Positions 1 to 6,889 of a DNA stretch of 8,497 nt are shown one piece after another. How positions within the stretch are numbered: position 1 is the stretch's first letter; each line of letters begins with the position of its first letter. Below the pieces are notes generated by a model. It did not search any database. It worked only from the letters and a program-made list of their open reading frames with translations, and was not told the origin of the DNA. Source of the DNA: an uncultured Labedella sp. (GTDB lineage Bacteria > Actinomycetota > Actinomycetes > Actinomycetales > Microbacteriaceae); contig CAKTZW010000062.1 in assembly GCA_934636065.1 (NCBI GenBank), forward strand, positions 1 to 8,497, in the 5' to 3' direction. The translations under genes and the position numbers were made by a program.

Positions 1-1910
1 TCCCTGCGGACGACGTGCACCACCAGCTCAAGCTCGGCCCCGGTGGCCTCCGCGACATCGAGTTCACCGTCCAGCTTCTCCAGCTGGTCCACGGCTCGAG
101 CGACGAGGGGGTGCACCAGCGCGGCACCCTCGCCGCCCTGTCCGCCCTCGCTGAACGCGGCTACATCGGACGCGCCGAGGCTTCAGACTTCGCCGCGGAC
201 TACCGCGTGCTCCGCGTCCTCGAGCACCGTCTCCAGCTGGCGCGCCTGCGCCGCACGCACCTCATGCCGCGCGACGAGGACGCCTTGCGCGCTCTCGCTC
301 GCGGCTCCCGGCTCGCCGCGACGGCGGACGAGCTCGTCGCCGTGTGGGAGCGGACCAAGCACAGCGTCCGATCCCTGCACGAGCGCCTCTTCTACCGGCC
401 CCTCCTCACGGCTGTCGCGGCCCTCCCGGACGACGAGTTCGCGCTGACGCAGGAGCAGGCGGCCGCTCGTCTCGCAGCGATCGGATTTCGCGATCCGGCC
501 GGCGCGTTCTCCCACATCGCGGCCCTCACCTCCGGGTTCTCCCGCACCGCCACGATCCAGCGGCTGCTGTTGCCGGTGCTGCTGCGGTGGCTCGCGGAGG
601 GTGCGGACCCCGACTATGGTCTGCTCACGTTCCGCCGCGTGAGCGAGTCGCTGGGGGAGTCGCACTGGTTCCTGCGGATGCTGCGCGACTCCTCGGGCGC
701 GGCCGAGCGGCTCACCCGGGTCCTGTCCGGATCCCGCTACATCGGCGAGCTCATGGACCGGTTCCCCGAGGCGGCAGCCTGGCTCGCGGGTGACGACGAG
801 CTCCGCGCGAGGCCGCGTGCGGTGCTCGATGACGAGATCCGGGCGATCCTGTCGCGTCACGAGGACATCGAGCGGGCCGCAGCGGCGATCCGACGCGTCC
901 GACGGCGGGAGATCCTGCGCCTCGCGATGTCGTCGGTGCTCGGCGTGAACACCCTCACGGACATCTCCGACGCGCTCACCGACGTGACGACGGCGACCCT
1001 CAGCGGAGTCCTCCGGGCGCTGCGGGACGCCGCACCGGACGATCCGCCGTTCGAGTTCGCGATCGTCGCGATGGGACGGTACGGCGGCCGCGAGCTCGGC
1101 TTCGGCTCCGACACCGACGTCATCTACGTCTACCGGGTGGGCGGCGATCGCGCCGATCAGGTGCCCCGTGCGGCGACCCGGCTCGTCCACGAGTTGTCCC
1201 GGCTCACGGACGACAGCAGGCTGCCGCTCGACCTGGACATCGGCTTGCGGCCAGAGGGCAAGAACGGTCCCGTCGTCCGCTCGCTCGACTCCTACCGCGC
1301 CTACTACGAGCGGTGGTCCCTCACGTGGGAGGCGCAGGCCCTCCTCCGCGCCGAGCCGACGGTCGGCGATGCCGCTCTGCTCGCCGACTTCCGCGAGCTC
1401 GCCGACTCGGTCCGCTACCGGGGCGACGTGAGCGACACCGACGTCCGCGAGGTGAAGCGGATCAAGGCTCGTGTCGAGAGCGAGCGCCTGCCGCAGGGCG
1501 CGGATCCGGCGCGACACGTGAAGCTCGGTCGCGGATCGCTCAGCGACGTCGAGTGGCTCGTCCAGCTGCTGCAACTCCAGCACGCCGCTGACGTCCCGGG
1601 CCTCCGGACGCCCTCGACGCGCACGGCGCTCGCGGTGGCGCGTCGCGAGGGACTGATCGACGAGGAGGACGCCGACCTGCTCGACGCCGCCTGGGTGTTC
1701 TCCTCCCGCGTCCGATCGGCGATGACCCTCTGGCTCGACCGCACGACGGACGTGCTGCCGTCGGAGCGCCACAGCCTCGACGGCATCGCGCGCATTCTTG
1801 AGTACCCGCCCGGCTCGGCGAGCGCCCTCGAGGAGGACTACCTCGCCGTCACGCGTCGCTCCCGCGCGGTCTTCGAGCGCCTCTTCTACGGCACCCGCGA
1901 CGTCGACTGA
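1..1910 (+). CDS. glnE: Glutamine synthetase adenylyltransferase/adenylyl-removing enzyme (GlnE), 5'-truncated by window edge
   Basis: GlnE is a cytosolic bifunctional enzyme that adds AMP to, and removes it from, a tyrosine of glutamine synthetase in response to nitrogen status. About 635 codons are visible of a family length near 1000, so the N-terminal third lies left of the window; the frame is open from base 3 and ends at TGA 1908-1910. The first visible residues (KLGPGGLRDIEF, from about 27) are the conserved end of the first nucleotidyltransferase domain (adenylyl-removing half), followed by a helical linker. The second nucleotidyltransferase domain (adenylylating half) starts near 1060 with an AMGRYGGRELGFGSDTDV motif; its two metal-binding aspartates are at 1110-1112 and 1116-1118. 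A matching VKLGRGSLSDVEW motif at 1518-1556 closes that domain, before a helical C-terminal domain ending FERLFYGTRDVD. The catalytic motif of the adenylylating half is intact. The only GTG near the left edge, at 15, is internal and not the real start. Its target glnA lies convergently about 2 kb away. Confidence 0.97.
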   Translation, partial: PADDVHHQLKLGPGGLRDIEFTVQLLQLVHGSSDEGVHQRGTLAALSALAERGYIGRAEASDFAADYRVLRVLEHRLQLARLRRTHLMPRDEDALRALARGSRLAATADELVAVWERTKHSVRSLHERLFYRPLLTAVAALPDDEFALTQEQAAARLAAIGFRDPAGAFSHIAALTSGFSRTATIQRLLLPVLLRWLAEGADPDYGLLTFRRVSESLGESHWFLRMLRDSSGAAERLTRVLSGSRYIGELMDRFPEAAAWLAGDDELRARPRAVLDDEIRAILSRHEDIERAAAAIRRVRRREILRLAMSSVLGVNTLTDISDALTDVTTATLSGVLRALRDAAPDDPPFEFAIVAMGRYGGRELGFGSDTDVIYVYRVGGDRADQVPRAATRLVHELSRLTDDSRLPLDLDIGLRPEGKNGPVVRSLDSYRAYYERWSLTWEAQALLRAEPTVGDAALLADFRELADSVRYRGDVSDTDVREVKRIKARVESERLPQGADPARHVKLGRGSLSDVEWLVQLLQLQHAADVPGLRTPSTRTALAVARREGLIDEEDADLLDAAWVFSSRVRSAMTLWLDRTTDVLPSERHSLDGIARILEYPPGSASALEEDYLAVTRRSRAVFERLFYGTRDVD

Positions 1911-1936
1911 CGCGAGGGTGTTGCGCGAGGCGGACG

Positions 1937-1959
1937 CTTCCGGCTCGTGTAGCCGGGAG
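1937..1959 (+). terminator. Possible glnE terminator hairpin
   Basis: Arms 1937-1945 and 1951-1959 pair over 9 bp (core CCGGCT/AGCCGG, one G-U) around a 5-nt loop, 27 nt after the glnE stop. There is no T-tract after it. It overlaps the -35 area of the next gene's candidate promoter, so it could equally be incidental. Confidence 0.35.
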
Positions 1960-1961
1960 GA

Positions 1962-1967
1962 TAGCGT
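1962..1967 (+). promoter_or_regulatory. Candidate -10 box (TAGCGT) for the membrane-protein gene
   Basis: TAGCGT fits the actinobacterial TAnnnT -10 pattern. Transcription would begin near 1974, giving a leader of about 20 nt that contains the GGAGG at 1985-1989. Upstream, TTCCGG at 1938-1943 is a weak -35 at 18-nt spacing. This is inference from pattern only. Confidence 0.35.
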
Positions 1968-1984
1968 GGACACACAGATGACTC

Positions 1985-1989
1985 GGAGG
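1985..1989 (+). promoter_or_regulatory. Shine-Dalgarno GGAGG pointing to a non-standard ATC start at 1995
   Basis: GGAGG is followed after 5 nt by ATC (1995-1997), in frame with the membrane-protein gene and opening a hydrophobic N-terminal helix. No ATG, GTG or TTG lies in this frame between the upstream stop (TAG 1962-1964) and GTG 2043. The site therefore bears directly on which start is used; an ATC start is rare and needs proof. Confidence 0.45.
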
Positions 1990-2042
1990 CAGACATCGAT
2001 CAACTACTCGTCTGGGTCGGTCTCGTCGCCCTCCTCCTGATC

Positions 2043-3812
2043 GTGGTCTTCCCGATCGCCTCTTTTCTCATCGGAGCGAACTGGCTCCGAGACACCCACT
2101 GGGACGCCACGTTCGCGAATCTGGGTGACGAGATCTTCGACGCGCGGCGTGAGGCGGCGGATGCACAGCTCGAACGCTGGGAGCGGACGCTGCGGTCACA
2201 GCTTCGCGGGCCACCCTCTCGGACGGTCGTCAGAACGGACGAGGGCGTGATCCGCGCTGTCGCCCTCCTCAGTGGAATGCGGCGGAGCGCTGTGGCGGAG
2301 CGAAAGATCCTGGGCCTCACCGACTCCCTGTTGAAGCGCGCCGTCGGACGGCAGATCGCCGCAATGAACGATGCGCCGTTCGACCGAGCCCTCATCACGA
2401 CCTGGCGGCGGACTCGGGACCGGAGCGAACGGTTCGTCCTGAGGCTGGGCCTCCGCACGTTCGCGGCGGCATGGGCCAGACATACCATCATCCAGCTCGG
2501 GCTGATCTCGGCGGGAGCGCTCTTCCTCGGCGCTTTCATCGGCCTCGTGTGGTGGGTGGCGCGTGCGCTTCTATCGGATCCCGCATCACCGTTGCCCGTC
2601 GACTGGACGGCGATCGCCGGCGGCGTCGTCACGTTCGTGACGGTGGTGGCAGTGGCGGCGGTCCTGACGTGGAGACTGGCGCGTGCGGTGCTCATGATCT
2701 ACCCGACGCCGGCGACCTGGGCCGGTCGCGCGCTCGTCGCGGCGGCGGTGATCGCTCTCCTGTTCATCAGCGTGGAACTGACGTTCGATCTCACGCGCTT
2801 CGATCCCGAGTTGTGGATGGAGGAGAACGGCCTGCCAGCGCGCACTGCGAGTACGGTCCTCGTGCTCATCGTTCTCGTCGCCGCCTCGGCTGGATCTGTT
2901 GTTTTCGCCGTTCGGAGAAGGCGTCGTTCCGGCGCGACGAAGACGTTGAGCGGCCGGGTTCTGGCGGCGGCTTCGGCACTCTTCATACTCCCGGCCACCA
3001 TCGCGATCGCGTTCACGCTCGTCGGTGGCACCGGTATTCCGCCATTCCCTCTGCCGCAGCTGGTCATGGGAAGCGTGATCGGCAGCTTCGGCCTGATGCT
3101 CGCAGCAGTCGTCCTGTTCGTCCGGGAGATGTTCTCGTCGTGGCGGGATCTGCAGGTCGAAGGCATTGTCATCCGGCGCTTCGGGTTCCGGGAGTGGCAG
3201 GTCTGGGTGACGATGGGACTCCTCGTGGTTCCTCTCTGCGCGTCGCTGCTGGCCGAGCAATTGTGGCCCAGCACCGAGACGGAGCCGTCGGCTGTGGCCC
3301 TGCTCGTGGGGATGCCGGCGCTGTTGTTCGTGCCGGGCAGCGTAGTCACCGCTGCCCTTGGCACGGTCTTCGGCGTCCGGTTGATGCTCGCACACGATGC
3401 GGCGAGAGCGACCGAGACCGGGGCGACGGGTCCGGAACGAATCGTGTCCCCAGAACGCATGCGTCACTACGCGATGGTCACGAGGCCGCTCGGGTCCTTC
3501 GTCTTCGGGCCGGATTCGTTCATCGTGCCGTCGCCACACCGCGACGGTATCTCGGTTCTCGGTGTCGCACGCGAGCTCGAGGGCGTTCGGATCCGGATGC
3601 CGGGGACGCCGCTACGTGATGGCGTCCGGGTCGATCCGGGTGCGGTCTTTGCGGAAACGGAGTCCACCGCGAGAGCGTCCGAGCGCATCGGCGATCGCGC
3701 CGTTGAGGTACGCCGGTCGCCGTCCCGTTTCGGCTGGGTCGTCGTCGCGACGGTGTGCGCAGCTGCCGTGTTCGCAGCGCGAGAGAGGATGCGAGCCGCG
3801 AGGAACGACTGA
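2043..3812 (+). CDS. Unrecognised polytopic membrane protein (hypothetical)
   Basis: I do not recognise the family. From the conservative GTG start at 2043 it has 589 residues; from ATC 1995 it would have 605 and a complete first membrane helix (LLVWVGLVALLLIVVFPIASF across the junction). In GTG numbering, a charged segment that is probably cytosolic covers about residues 16-147 and is rich in Arg, Asp and Glu (a coiled-coil-like stretch near 30-55). Hydrophobic segments follow at about 148-175, 188-220, 227-248, 270-290, 303-328, 338-362, 386-408 and 417-450. A soluble region covers about 451-562, and a last helix about 563-580 precedes a basic tail. No catalytic motif, lipobox or transporter signature is seen. 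The GTG has no Shine-Dalgarno of its own and would cut the first helix short, which favours the upstream start. The gene sits between glnE and glnA, which are neighbours in M. tuberculosis, so it may be a lineage-specific insertion. It is convergent with glnA. That it is coding is supported by the sustained hydrophobic/polar periodicity and the terminator just after it. Confidence 0.8.
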   Translation: MVFPIASFLIGANWLRDTHWDATFANLGDEIFDARREAADAQLERWERTLRSQLRGPPSRTVVRTDEGVIRAVALLSGMRRSAVAERKILGLTDSLLKRAVGRQIAAMNDAPFDRALITTWRRTRDRSERFVLRLGLRTFAAAWARHTIIQLGLISAGALFLGAFIGLVWWVARALLSDPASPLPVDWTAIAGGVVTFVTVVAVAAVLTWRLARAVLMIYPTPATWAGRALVAAAVIALLFISVELTFDLTRFDPELWMEENGLPARTASTVLVLIVLVAASAGSVVFAVRRRRRSGATKTLSGRVLAAASALFILPATIAIAFTLVGGTGIPPFPLPQLVMGSVIGSFGLMLAAVVLFVREMFSSWRDLQVEGIVIRRFGFREWQVWVTMGLLVVPLCASLLAEQLWPSTETEPSAVALLVGMPALLFVPGSVVTAALGTVFGVRLMLAHDAARATETGATGPERIVSPERMRHYAMVTRPLGSFVFGPDSFIVPSPHRDGISVLGVARELEGVRIRMPGTPLRDGVRVDPGAVFAETESTARASERIGDRAVEVRRSPSRFGWVVVATVCAAAVFAARERMRAARND

Positions 3813-3891
3813 TCGCCAACCCCGCGTGCGGCGAAAACCGCTTCGATTGCGCACCCGCCATCGGATGCCTCCCCGATCCTCGCGGTCGCAC

Positions 3892-3928
3892 GGAAGAGCC
3901 CCGGTTCGCTGGGAACCGGGGCTCTTCC
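3892..3928. terminator. Bidirectional terminator hairpin between the membrane-protein gene and glnA
   Basis: Arms 3892-3907 and 3913-3928 form a perfect 16-bp stem (GGAAGAGCCCCGGTTC and its complement) with a 5-nt loop. It lies 79 nt after the + strand stop and 56 nt after the glnA stop on the - strand, so it can serve both convergent genes. There is no long T-tract, as is common in high-GC actinobacteria. The rest of the gap (3813-3891, 3929-3984) shows nothing else I can support. Confidence 0.85.
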
Positions 3929-3984
3929 TGAAGCGGGATCACGAGCCGCGTCGCACGGCGCGCGACCGGGTTGCGCTTCTTGGA

Positions 3985-5409
3985 TCAGACCCCGTAGTAC
4001 AGCTCGAACTCGAACGGATGCGGACGCTGCGCGAGGGGCTTGATCTCCTTCTCGCGCTTGTAGTCGATCCACGTCTCGATGAGCTCGGGGGTGAAGACGC
4101 CGCCGGCGAGCAGGAACTCGTGGTCGGCCTCGAGAGCGTCGAGTGCGGCCCCCAGGGACGCGGGCACCTGCGGGATCGTCTTGGCCTCCTCCGGCGGGAG
4201 CTCGTAGAGGTCCTTGTCGACCGGCTCGTGCGGCTCGATGCGGTTCTTGATGCCGTCGAGGCCGGCCATGAGCTGCGCGGCGAACGCGAGGTACGGGTTG
4301 CCGGACGCGTCAGGGGCACGGAACTCGATGCGCTTGGCCTTCGGGTTCGTGCCCGTGATCGGGATGCGGATCGACGCGGAGCGGTTGCCCGCCGAGTAGA
4401 CGAGGTTGACGGGGGCCTCGAAGCCCGGGACGAGGCGGTGGTACGAGTTCACCGTCGGGTTCGTGAAGGCGAGCACGGCGGGGGCGTGCTTGAGGAGGCC
4501 GCCGATGTACCAGCGCGCGATGTCCGACAGGCCGCCGTAGCCGTTCTCGTCGTAGAAGAGGGGCGAGCCGTCGTTCCACAGCGACTGGTGCGTGTGCATG
4601 CCCGAGCCGTTGTCGCCGAAGAGCGGCTTCGGCATGAACGTCGCCGTCTTGCCCCACTGCTCGGCCGTGTTCTTCACGATGTACTTGAACTTGAGGATGT
4701 CGTCGGCCGCGTGGACCATCGTGTCGAAGCGGTAGTTGATCTCCGCCTGACCGCCCGTGCCCACCTCGTGGTGCGCACGCTCGAGCACGAGGCCGGCGTC
4801 GATGAGCTTGAGACTGATGTCGTCACGGAGGTCGGCCTGCTTGTCGACCGGGCTCACGGGGAAGTAGCCGCCCTTGTAGGGGGTCTTGTTGCCGAGGTTT
4901 CCGCCCTCCTCGACGCGACCGGTGTTCCAGGCGCCCTCTTCGGAGTCGACCGAGTAGAACGACTGGTTCTGCGTGATCGAGTAGCGCACGTCGTCGAAGA
5001 TGTAGAACTCGGCCTCGGGGGCGAAGAACGCGGTGTCGGCGATGCCGGTGGAGGCGAGGTACTTTTCGGCCTTCTTCGCGACCTGGCGCGGGTCCTTCGC
5101 GTAGATCTCGCCGTTACGCGGGTTGTAGATGTCGAAGACCATGATGAGGGTGCGCTCGACGCGGAAGGGGTCGATGTACGCCGTCGTCACATCCGGGATC
5201 AGCTGCATGTCCGACTCGTGGATGTTCGCGAACCCGCGGATGGACGAGCCGTCGAACAGCTGGCCGACGGTGAAGAACTCCTCGTCGACGGTCGAAGCCG
5301 GGATGTTGAAGTGCTGCTGGACACCCGGGAGATCCGTGAAGCGGATGTCGAGGAACTTGACGTCCGTCTCCTTGATGAAGGTGAGCACTTCGGAAGAATC
5401 ACTGAACAT
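3985..5409 (-). CDS. glnA: Type I glutamine synthetase (GlnA)
   Basis: GlnA is a cytosolic dodecameric enzyme that joins ammonia to glutamate with ATP to make glutamine, the main entry point of nitrogen. The product has 474 residues, the usual length for the GSI-beta class. Visible motifs are the N-terminal beta-grasp region with [10 protein letters not shown] (51-60), the catalytic core PEAEFYIFD (131-139), [12 protein letters not shown] (213-224), the ATP-binding loop [16 protein letters not shown] (261-276), NRSASIRIP (342-350) with its glutamate-binding arginines, and IEFRAPD (361-367). [10 protein letters not shown] carries Tyr402, which corresponds to the tyrosine adenylylated by GlnE in other bacteria. 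ATG 5407-5409 is chosen because the conserved N-terminus begins there and a GGAGA lies 9 nt upstream; an in-frame upstream extension to 5505 would run through the promoter. The gene is divergent from the RDD gene. A GlnR-type box upstream implies nitrogen-responsive transcription. No defect is seen. Confidence 0.98.
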   Translation of the reverse strand: MFSDSSEVLTFIKETDVKFLDIRFTDLPGVQQHFNIPASTVDEEFFTVGQLFDGSSIRGFANIHESDMQLIPDVTTAYIDPFRVERTLIMVFDIYNPRNGEIYAKDPRQVAKKAEKYLASTGIADTAFFAPEAEFYIFDDVRYSITQNQSFYSVDSEEGAWNTGRVEEGGNLGNKTPYKGGYFPVSPVDKQADLRDDISLKLIDAGLVLERAHHEVGTGGQAEINYRFDTMVHAADDILKFKYIVKNTAEQWGKTATFMPKPLFGDNGSGMHTHQSLWNDGSPLFYDENGYGGLSDIARWYIGGLLKHAPAVLAFTNPTVNSYHRLVPGFEAPVNLVYSAGNRSASIRIPITGTNPKAKRIEFRAPDASGNPYLAFAAQLMAGLDGIKNRIEPHEPVDKDLYELPPEEAKTIPQVPASLGAALDALEADHEFLLAGGVFTPELIETWIDYKREKEIKPLAQRPHPFEFELYYGV

Positions 5410-5418
5410 GTGACGGTC

Positions 5419-5423
5419 TCTCC
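5419..5423 (-). promoter_or_regulatory. glnA ribosome binding site (GGAGA)
   Basis: On the minus strand GGAGA lies 9 nt upstream of ATG 5407-5409. It supports that start over the longer in-frame extension. Confidence 0.65.
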
Positions 5424-5467
5424 AGGGTTGATTGCGTCGAGTCTGGCTGCTGGCGCAACCTCGCCCA

Positions 5468-5473
5468 AGCGTA
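5468..5473 (-). promoter_or_regulatory. Candidate glnA -10 box (TACGCT)
   Basis: On the minus strand TACGCT fits TAnnnT. Transcription would start near 5461-5462, leaving a leader of about 52 nt that includes the GGAGA. No good TTGAC-like -35 is present; the -35 zone falls inside the GlnR-type box, as expected of an activator-dependent promoter. The exact start site is inferred. Confidence 0.45.
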
Positions 5474-5483
5474 TGCAGTAGGG

Positions 5484-5521
5484 GTTTCCCGACCGTGACA
5501 CCCATGTTTCCGGCATGTTAC
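5484..5521 (-). promoter_or_regulatory. GlnR-type operator, four half-sites
   Basis: Read on the minus strand, towards glnA, the sequence is GTAAC (5517-5521), 6 nt, GAAAC (5506-5510), 6 nt, GTCAC (5495-5499), 6 nt, GAAAC (5484-5488). This equals the a-b-a-b arrangement gTnAC-n6-GaAAC-n6-gTnAC-n6-GaAAC described for GlnR, the OmpR-type nitrogen regulator of Streptomyces and other actinobacteria. All four half-sites and all three 6-nt spacers match. It is 74 nt upstream of the glnA start codon. Its centre (5502-5503) is about 41 nt from the predicted glnA transcription start and about 43 nt from that of the RDD gene, so it may act on both. The glnR gene itself is not in this window. Confidence 0.88.
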
Positions 5522-5533
5522 GCGGCGGACGGA

Positions 5534-5539
5534 TAGGAT
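5534..5539 (+). promoter_or_regulatory. -10 box (TAGGAT) of the RDD gene; leaderless arrangement
   Basis: TAGGAT is a strong actinobacterial -10 hexamer. Only 6 nt separate it from GTG 5546, so transcription should begin at the start codon and the mRNA would be leaderless. No Shine-Dalgarno precedes the GTG. The -35 position (about 5511-5516) lies within the GlnR-type box. Confidence 0.7.
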
Positions 5540-5545
5540 CGATCC

Positions 5546-5983
5546 GTGCCGTCAGAACCCCGGAATCCCGCGTCGAACGGCGCCTCCGACGAGTGGCCCG
5601 GCAAGCGGCTCGGCCTCCCGGAGACCGGCTCCCTCAGCATCGCCCGGCCCGGTCGACGCATCGCCGCCCTCTTCATCGACCAGGTGCCGGCCTACGTCGT
5701 CGCCTTCGCGTTCTTCCGCTCGCCGGACGGCATCATCGACGGCCTCGCGCTCACGCTCGTCTTCGCCGTTCTTCAGGTCGTCTTCATCCCGACGATCGGC
5801 GGCAGCATCGGACATCGCCTGCTCGGGATGCGGGTCATCGCGCTCGGCGGGGGCTGGGTGGGCGTGTGGCGTCCCGTGGTCCGTACGGCGCTGCTGCTGC
5901 TCGTCATCCCCGCCGTCATCTGGGACGCCGACCAGCGCGGGATGCACGACAAGCTCGCCGGGACCGCGCTCGTCCGCTACTGA
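5546..5983 (+). CDS. RDD-family membrane protein
   Basis: This is a small integral membrane protein of 145 residues. After a polar N-terminus of about 28 residues, ARPGRRIAALFIDQVPAYVV (about 34-53) carries the family's Arg and first Asp at the start of helix 1. Helix 2 is GLALTLVFAVLQVVFIPTI (about 65-84), and GGSIGHRLLGMRVIAL is the conserved loop. Helix 3 is VVRTALLLLVIPAVIWD (about 109-125), ending in the DADQRGMHDKLAGTALV block typical of RDD proteins. The biochemical role of such proteins is generally not established; some have been linked to ion transport. The start is GTG 5546 because the -10 box lies 6 nt upstream. The gene corresponds in position and orientation to M. tuberculosis Rv2219A, next to glnA1. 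It is divergent from glnA across the GlnR-type box and convergent with the DUF4191 gene. Confidence 0.93.
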   Translation: MPSEPRNPASNGASDEWPGKRLGLPETGSLSIARPGRRIAALFIDQVPAYVVAFAFFRSPDGIIDGLALTLVFAVLQVVFIPTIGGSIGHRLLGMRVIALGGGWVGVWRPVVRTALLLLVIPAVIWDADQRGMHDKLAGTALVRY

Positions 5984-6028
5984 CTCGGCCCTCCGCGGCT
6001 CAGAGGGAGGAGCGGCGGAGGGCCGAGT
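5983..6028. terminator. Bidirectional terminator hairpin between the RDD and DUF4191 genes
   Basis: Arms 5983-5996 and 6015-6028 pair perfectly over 14 bp (ACTCGGCCCTCCGC and its complement). Inside the 18-nt loop, 5998-6001 and 6010-6013 (GCTC/GAGC) add 4 bp after one G-G mismatch. The stem begins on the last base of the RDD stop codon and ends 16 nt from the DUF4191 stop, so it serves both convergent genes. Confidence 0.85.
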
Positions 6029-6044
6029 GTGACGAGGCGAGGTG

Positions 6045-6752
6045 TCAGCGCGCGCGCTGCGGGCGCACCTTGTACGGGTCGACGCCCTTCGGAATGGGGA
6101 GCGACGTGCCGAGTGAGCTCAAGCGGTTGGACACGGCCAGCACCTCCGGCTTGGTCAGCTGGGACTTCACCCGGCGCAGCTCACGCGGGATCCGGTGCAG
6201 CGGGACCGCGGAGTCGTCCGGCCCCACGAACAGCGTGGTGACGGGCACGTTCGGCAGGATGCGCGTGACCTTGCGCTTCTCGTCCTCGACCATCCGACGC
6301 GTCCGCGACTGCGGACCCTCGCCGACGAGGGCGACGCCACCGCGCCCGATCGCACGGTAGACCGCGTCCTGGGTCTTGCCGTTCACCGCGACCGGCATCT
6401 CGCTGCCCGCCCAGCCGCGCGGGAGCGATCCCTTGAAGACGGCGCCGACGGCGCCGGGCTGGCCGGCGATCTGGCCGTAGGCGGCGCGTTCAGCCCGTCG
6501 GCCGAGGATGATCATGGTGACGAGCACACCCGCGAGCAGACCCGCGACGCTCCAGAGCACCACGCCGACGATGTTGCCCCCGGAGAAGAACACCGCCGCG
6601 ACCACGAACACCGCCAGCGTGCCGACGAAACCGAGGATCATCCACCACACGACCGACGGGTCGTACCGTCGCGTCATGTGGAAGACCTGGACCATCTGCC
6701 GGATGCGACCCGGTTCCTTCGGCGCCTTCGCTGCGCGTTCCTTGCGTGCCAT
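6045..6752 (-). CDS. DUF4191 family membrane protein
   Basis: This is a 235-residue protein of the actinobacterial DUF4191 family, whose function is unknown. A basic N-terminus (MARKERAAKAPKEPGRIRQM) leads into VFHMTRRYDPSVVWWMI, typical of the family. Two hydrophobic helices follow at about 36-57 and 61-84, then ILGRRAERAAYGQIAGQPGAVGAVF (82-106), the WAGSEMPVAVN region (114-124), a cytosolic-looking domain with RGGVALVGEGP (137-147), and a basic C-terminus ending PYKVRPQRAR. ATG 6750-6752 is chosen because the family N-terminus starts there and a TATTCT box lies 7 nt upstream; extending to 6833 adds a low-complexity, unlikely leader. Its orientation next to RDD and glnA matches Rv2219 of M. 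tuberculosis. In that genome lipA and lipB lie beyond it, and here they are absent from the expected place. Membership is clear from the sequence pattern; the role is not. Confidence 0.9.
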   Translation of the reverse strand: MARKERAAKAPKEPGRIRQMVQVFHMTRRYDPSVVWWMILGFVGTLAVFVVAAVFFSGGNIVGVVLWSVAGLLAGVLVTMIILGRRAERAAYGQIAGQPGAVGAVFKGSLPRGWAGSEMPVAVNGKTQDAVYRAIGRGGVALVGEGPQSRTRRMVEDEKRKVTRILPNVPVTTLFVGPDDSAVPLHRIPRELRRVKSQLTKPEVLAVSNRLSSLGTSLPIPKGVDPYKVRPQRAR

Positions 6753-6759
6753 GCCGTCA

Positions 6760-6765
6760 AGAATA
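6760..6765 (-). promoter_or_regulatory. -10 box (TATTCT) of the DUF4191 gene; leaderless arrangement
   Basis: On the minus strand TATTCT (TAnnnT type) ends 7 nt before ATG 6750-6752, so transcription would begin at or next to the start codon. No Shine-Dalgarno is present in those 7 nt. No clear -35 is seen. Confidence 0.6.
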
Positions 6766-6889
6766 CCCTTCCGGCGGCCACCGGCCGGTCGGTCCGATCT
6801 CGGACACGACCCCGGTGTGGAGCCGAGCGCCACGCACAGATCGGGCCGGGCGGGAACGGCGATCGAGGGGCGCGAGCGACGCTCGCAGA

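Noticed and set aside
183..2003. Long open frame (606 codons) on the minus strand across glnE
   Set aside because: It is antisense to an unmistakable glnE, has low-complexity Arg/Glu/Gly/Ala composition without domains, and arises from GC-rich codon structure.
3397..5481. Long open frame (694 codons) on the plus strand across glnA
   Set aside because: It runs antisense to glnA and through the convergent terminator and the glnA control region; its Val/Arg/Leu/Asp-rich translation is typical of a shadow frame.
5410..5505. N-terminal extension of glnA to 5505
   Set aside because: It would translate the GlnR box and promoter region; the conserved N-terminus and GGAGA both point to ATG 5407-5409.
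6753..6833. N-terminal extension of the DUF4191 protein to 6833
   Set aside because: The extra residues are unlike the family and would cross the TATTCT box placed 7 nt from the ATG.
6872..6886. 6-bp hairpin (GCGAGC-GAC-GCTCGC) just before ATG 6890
   Set aside because: It is short and common in GC-rich DNA. It could bring GAGGGG 6865-6870 nearer to the ATG, but there is not enough to call it a regulatory element.
6746..6889. Start of the pseudokinase gene at GTG 6746
   Set aside because: It would overlap the start of the divergent DUF4191 gene and add an Arg-rich leader with no domain or ribosome binding site.
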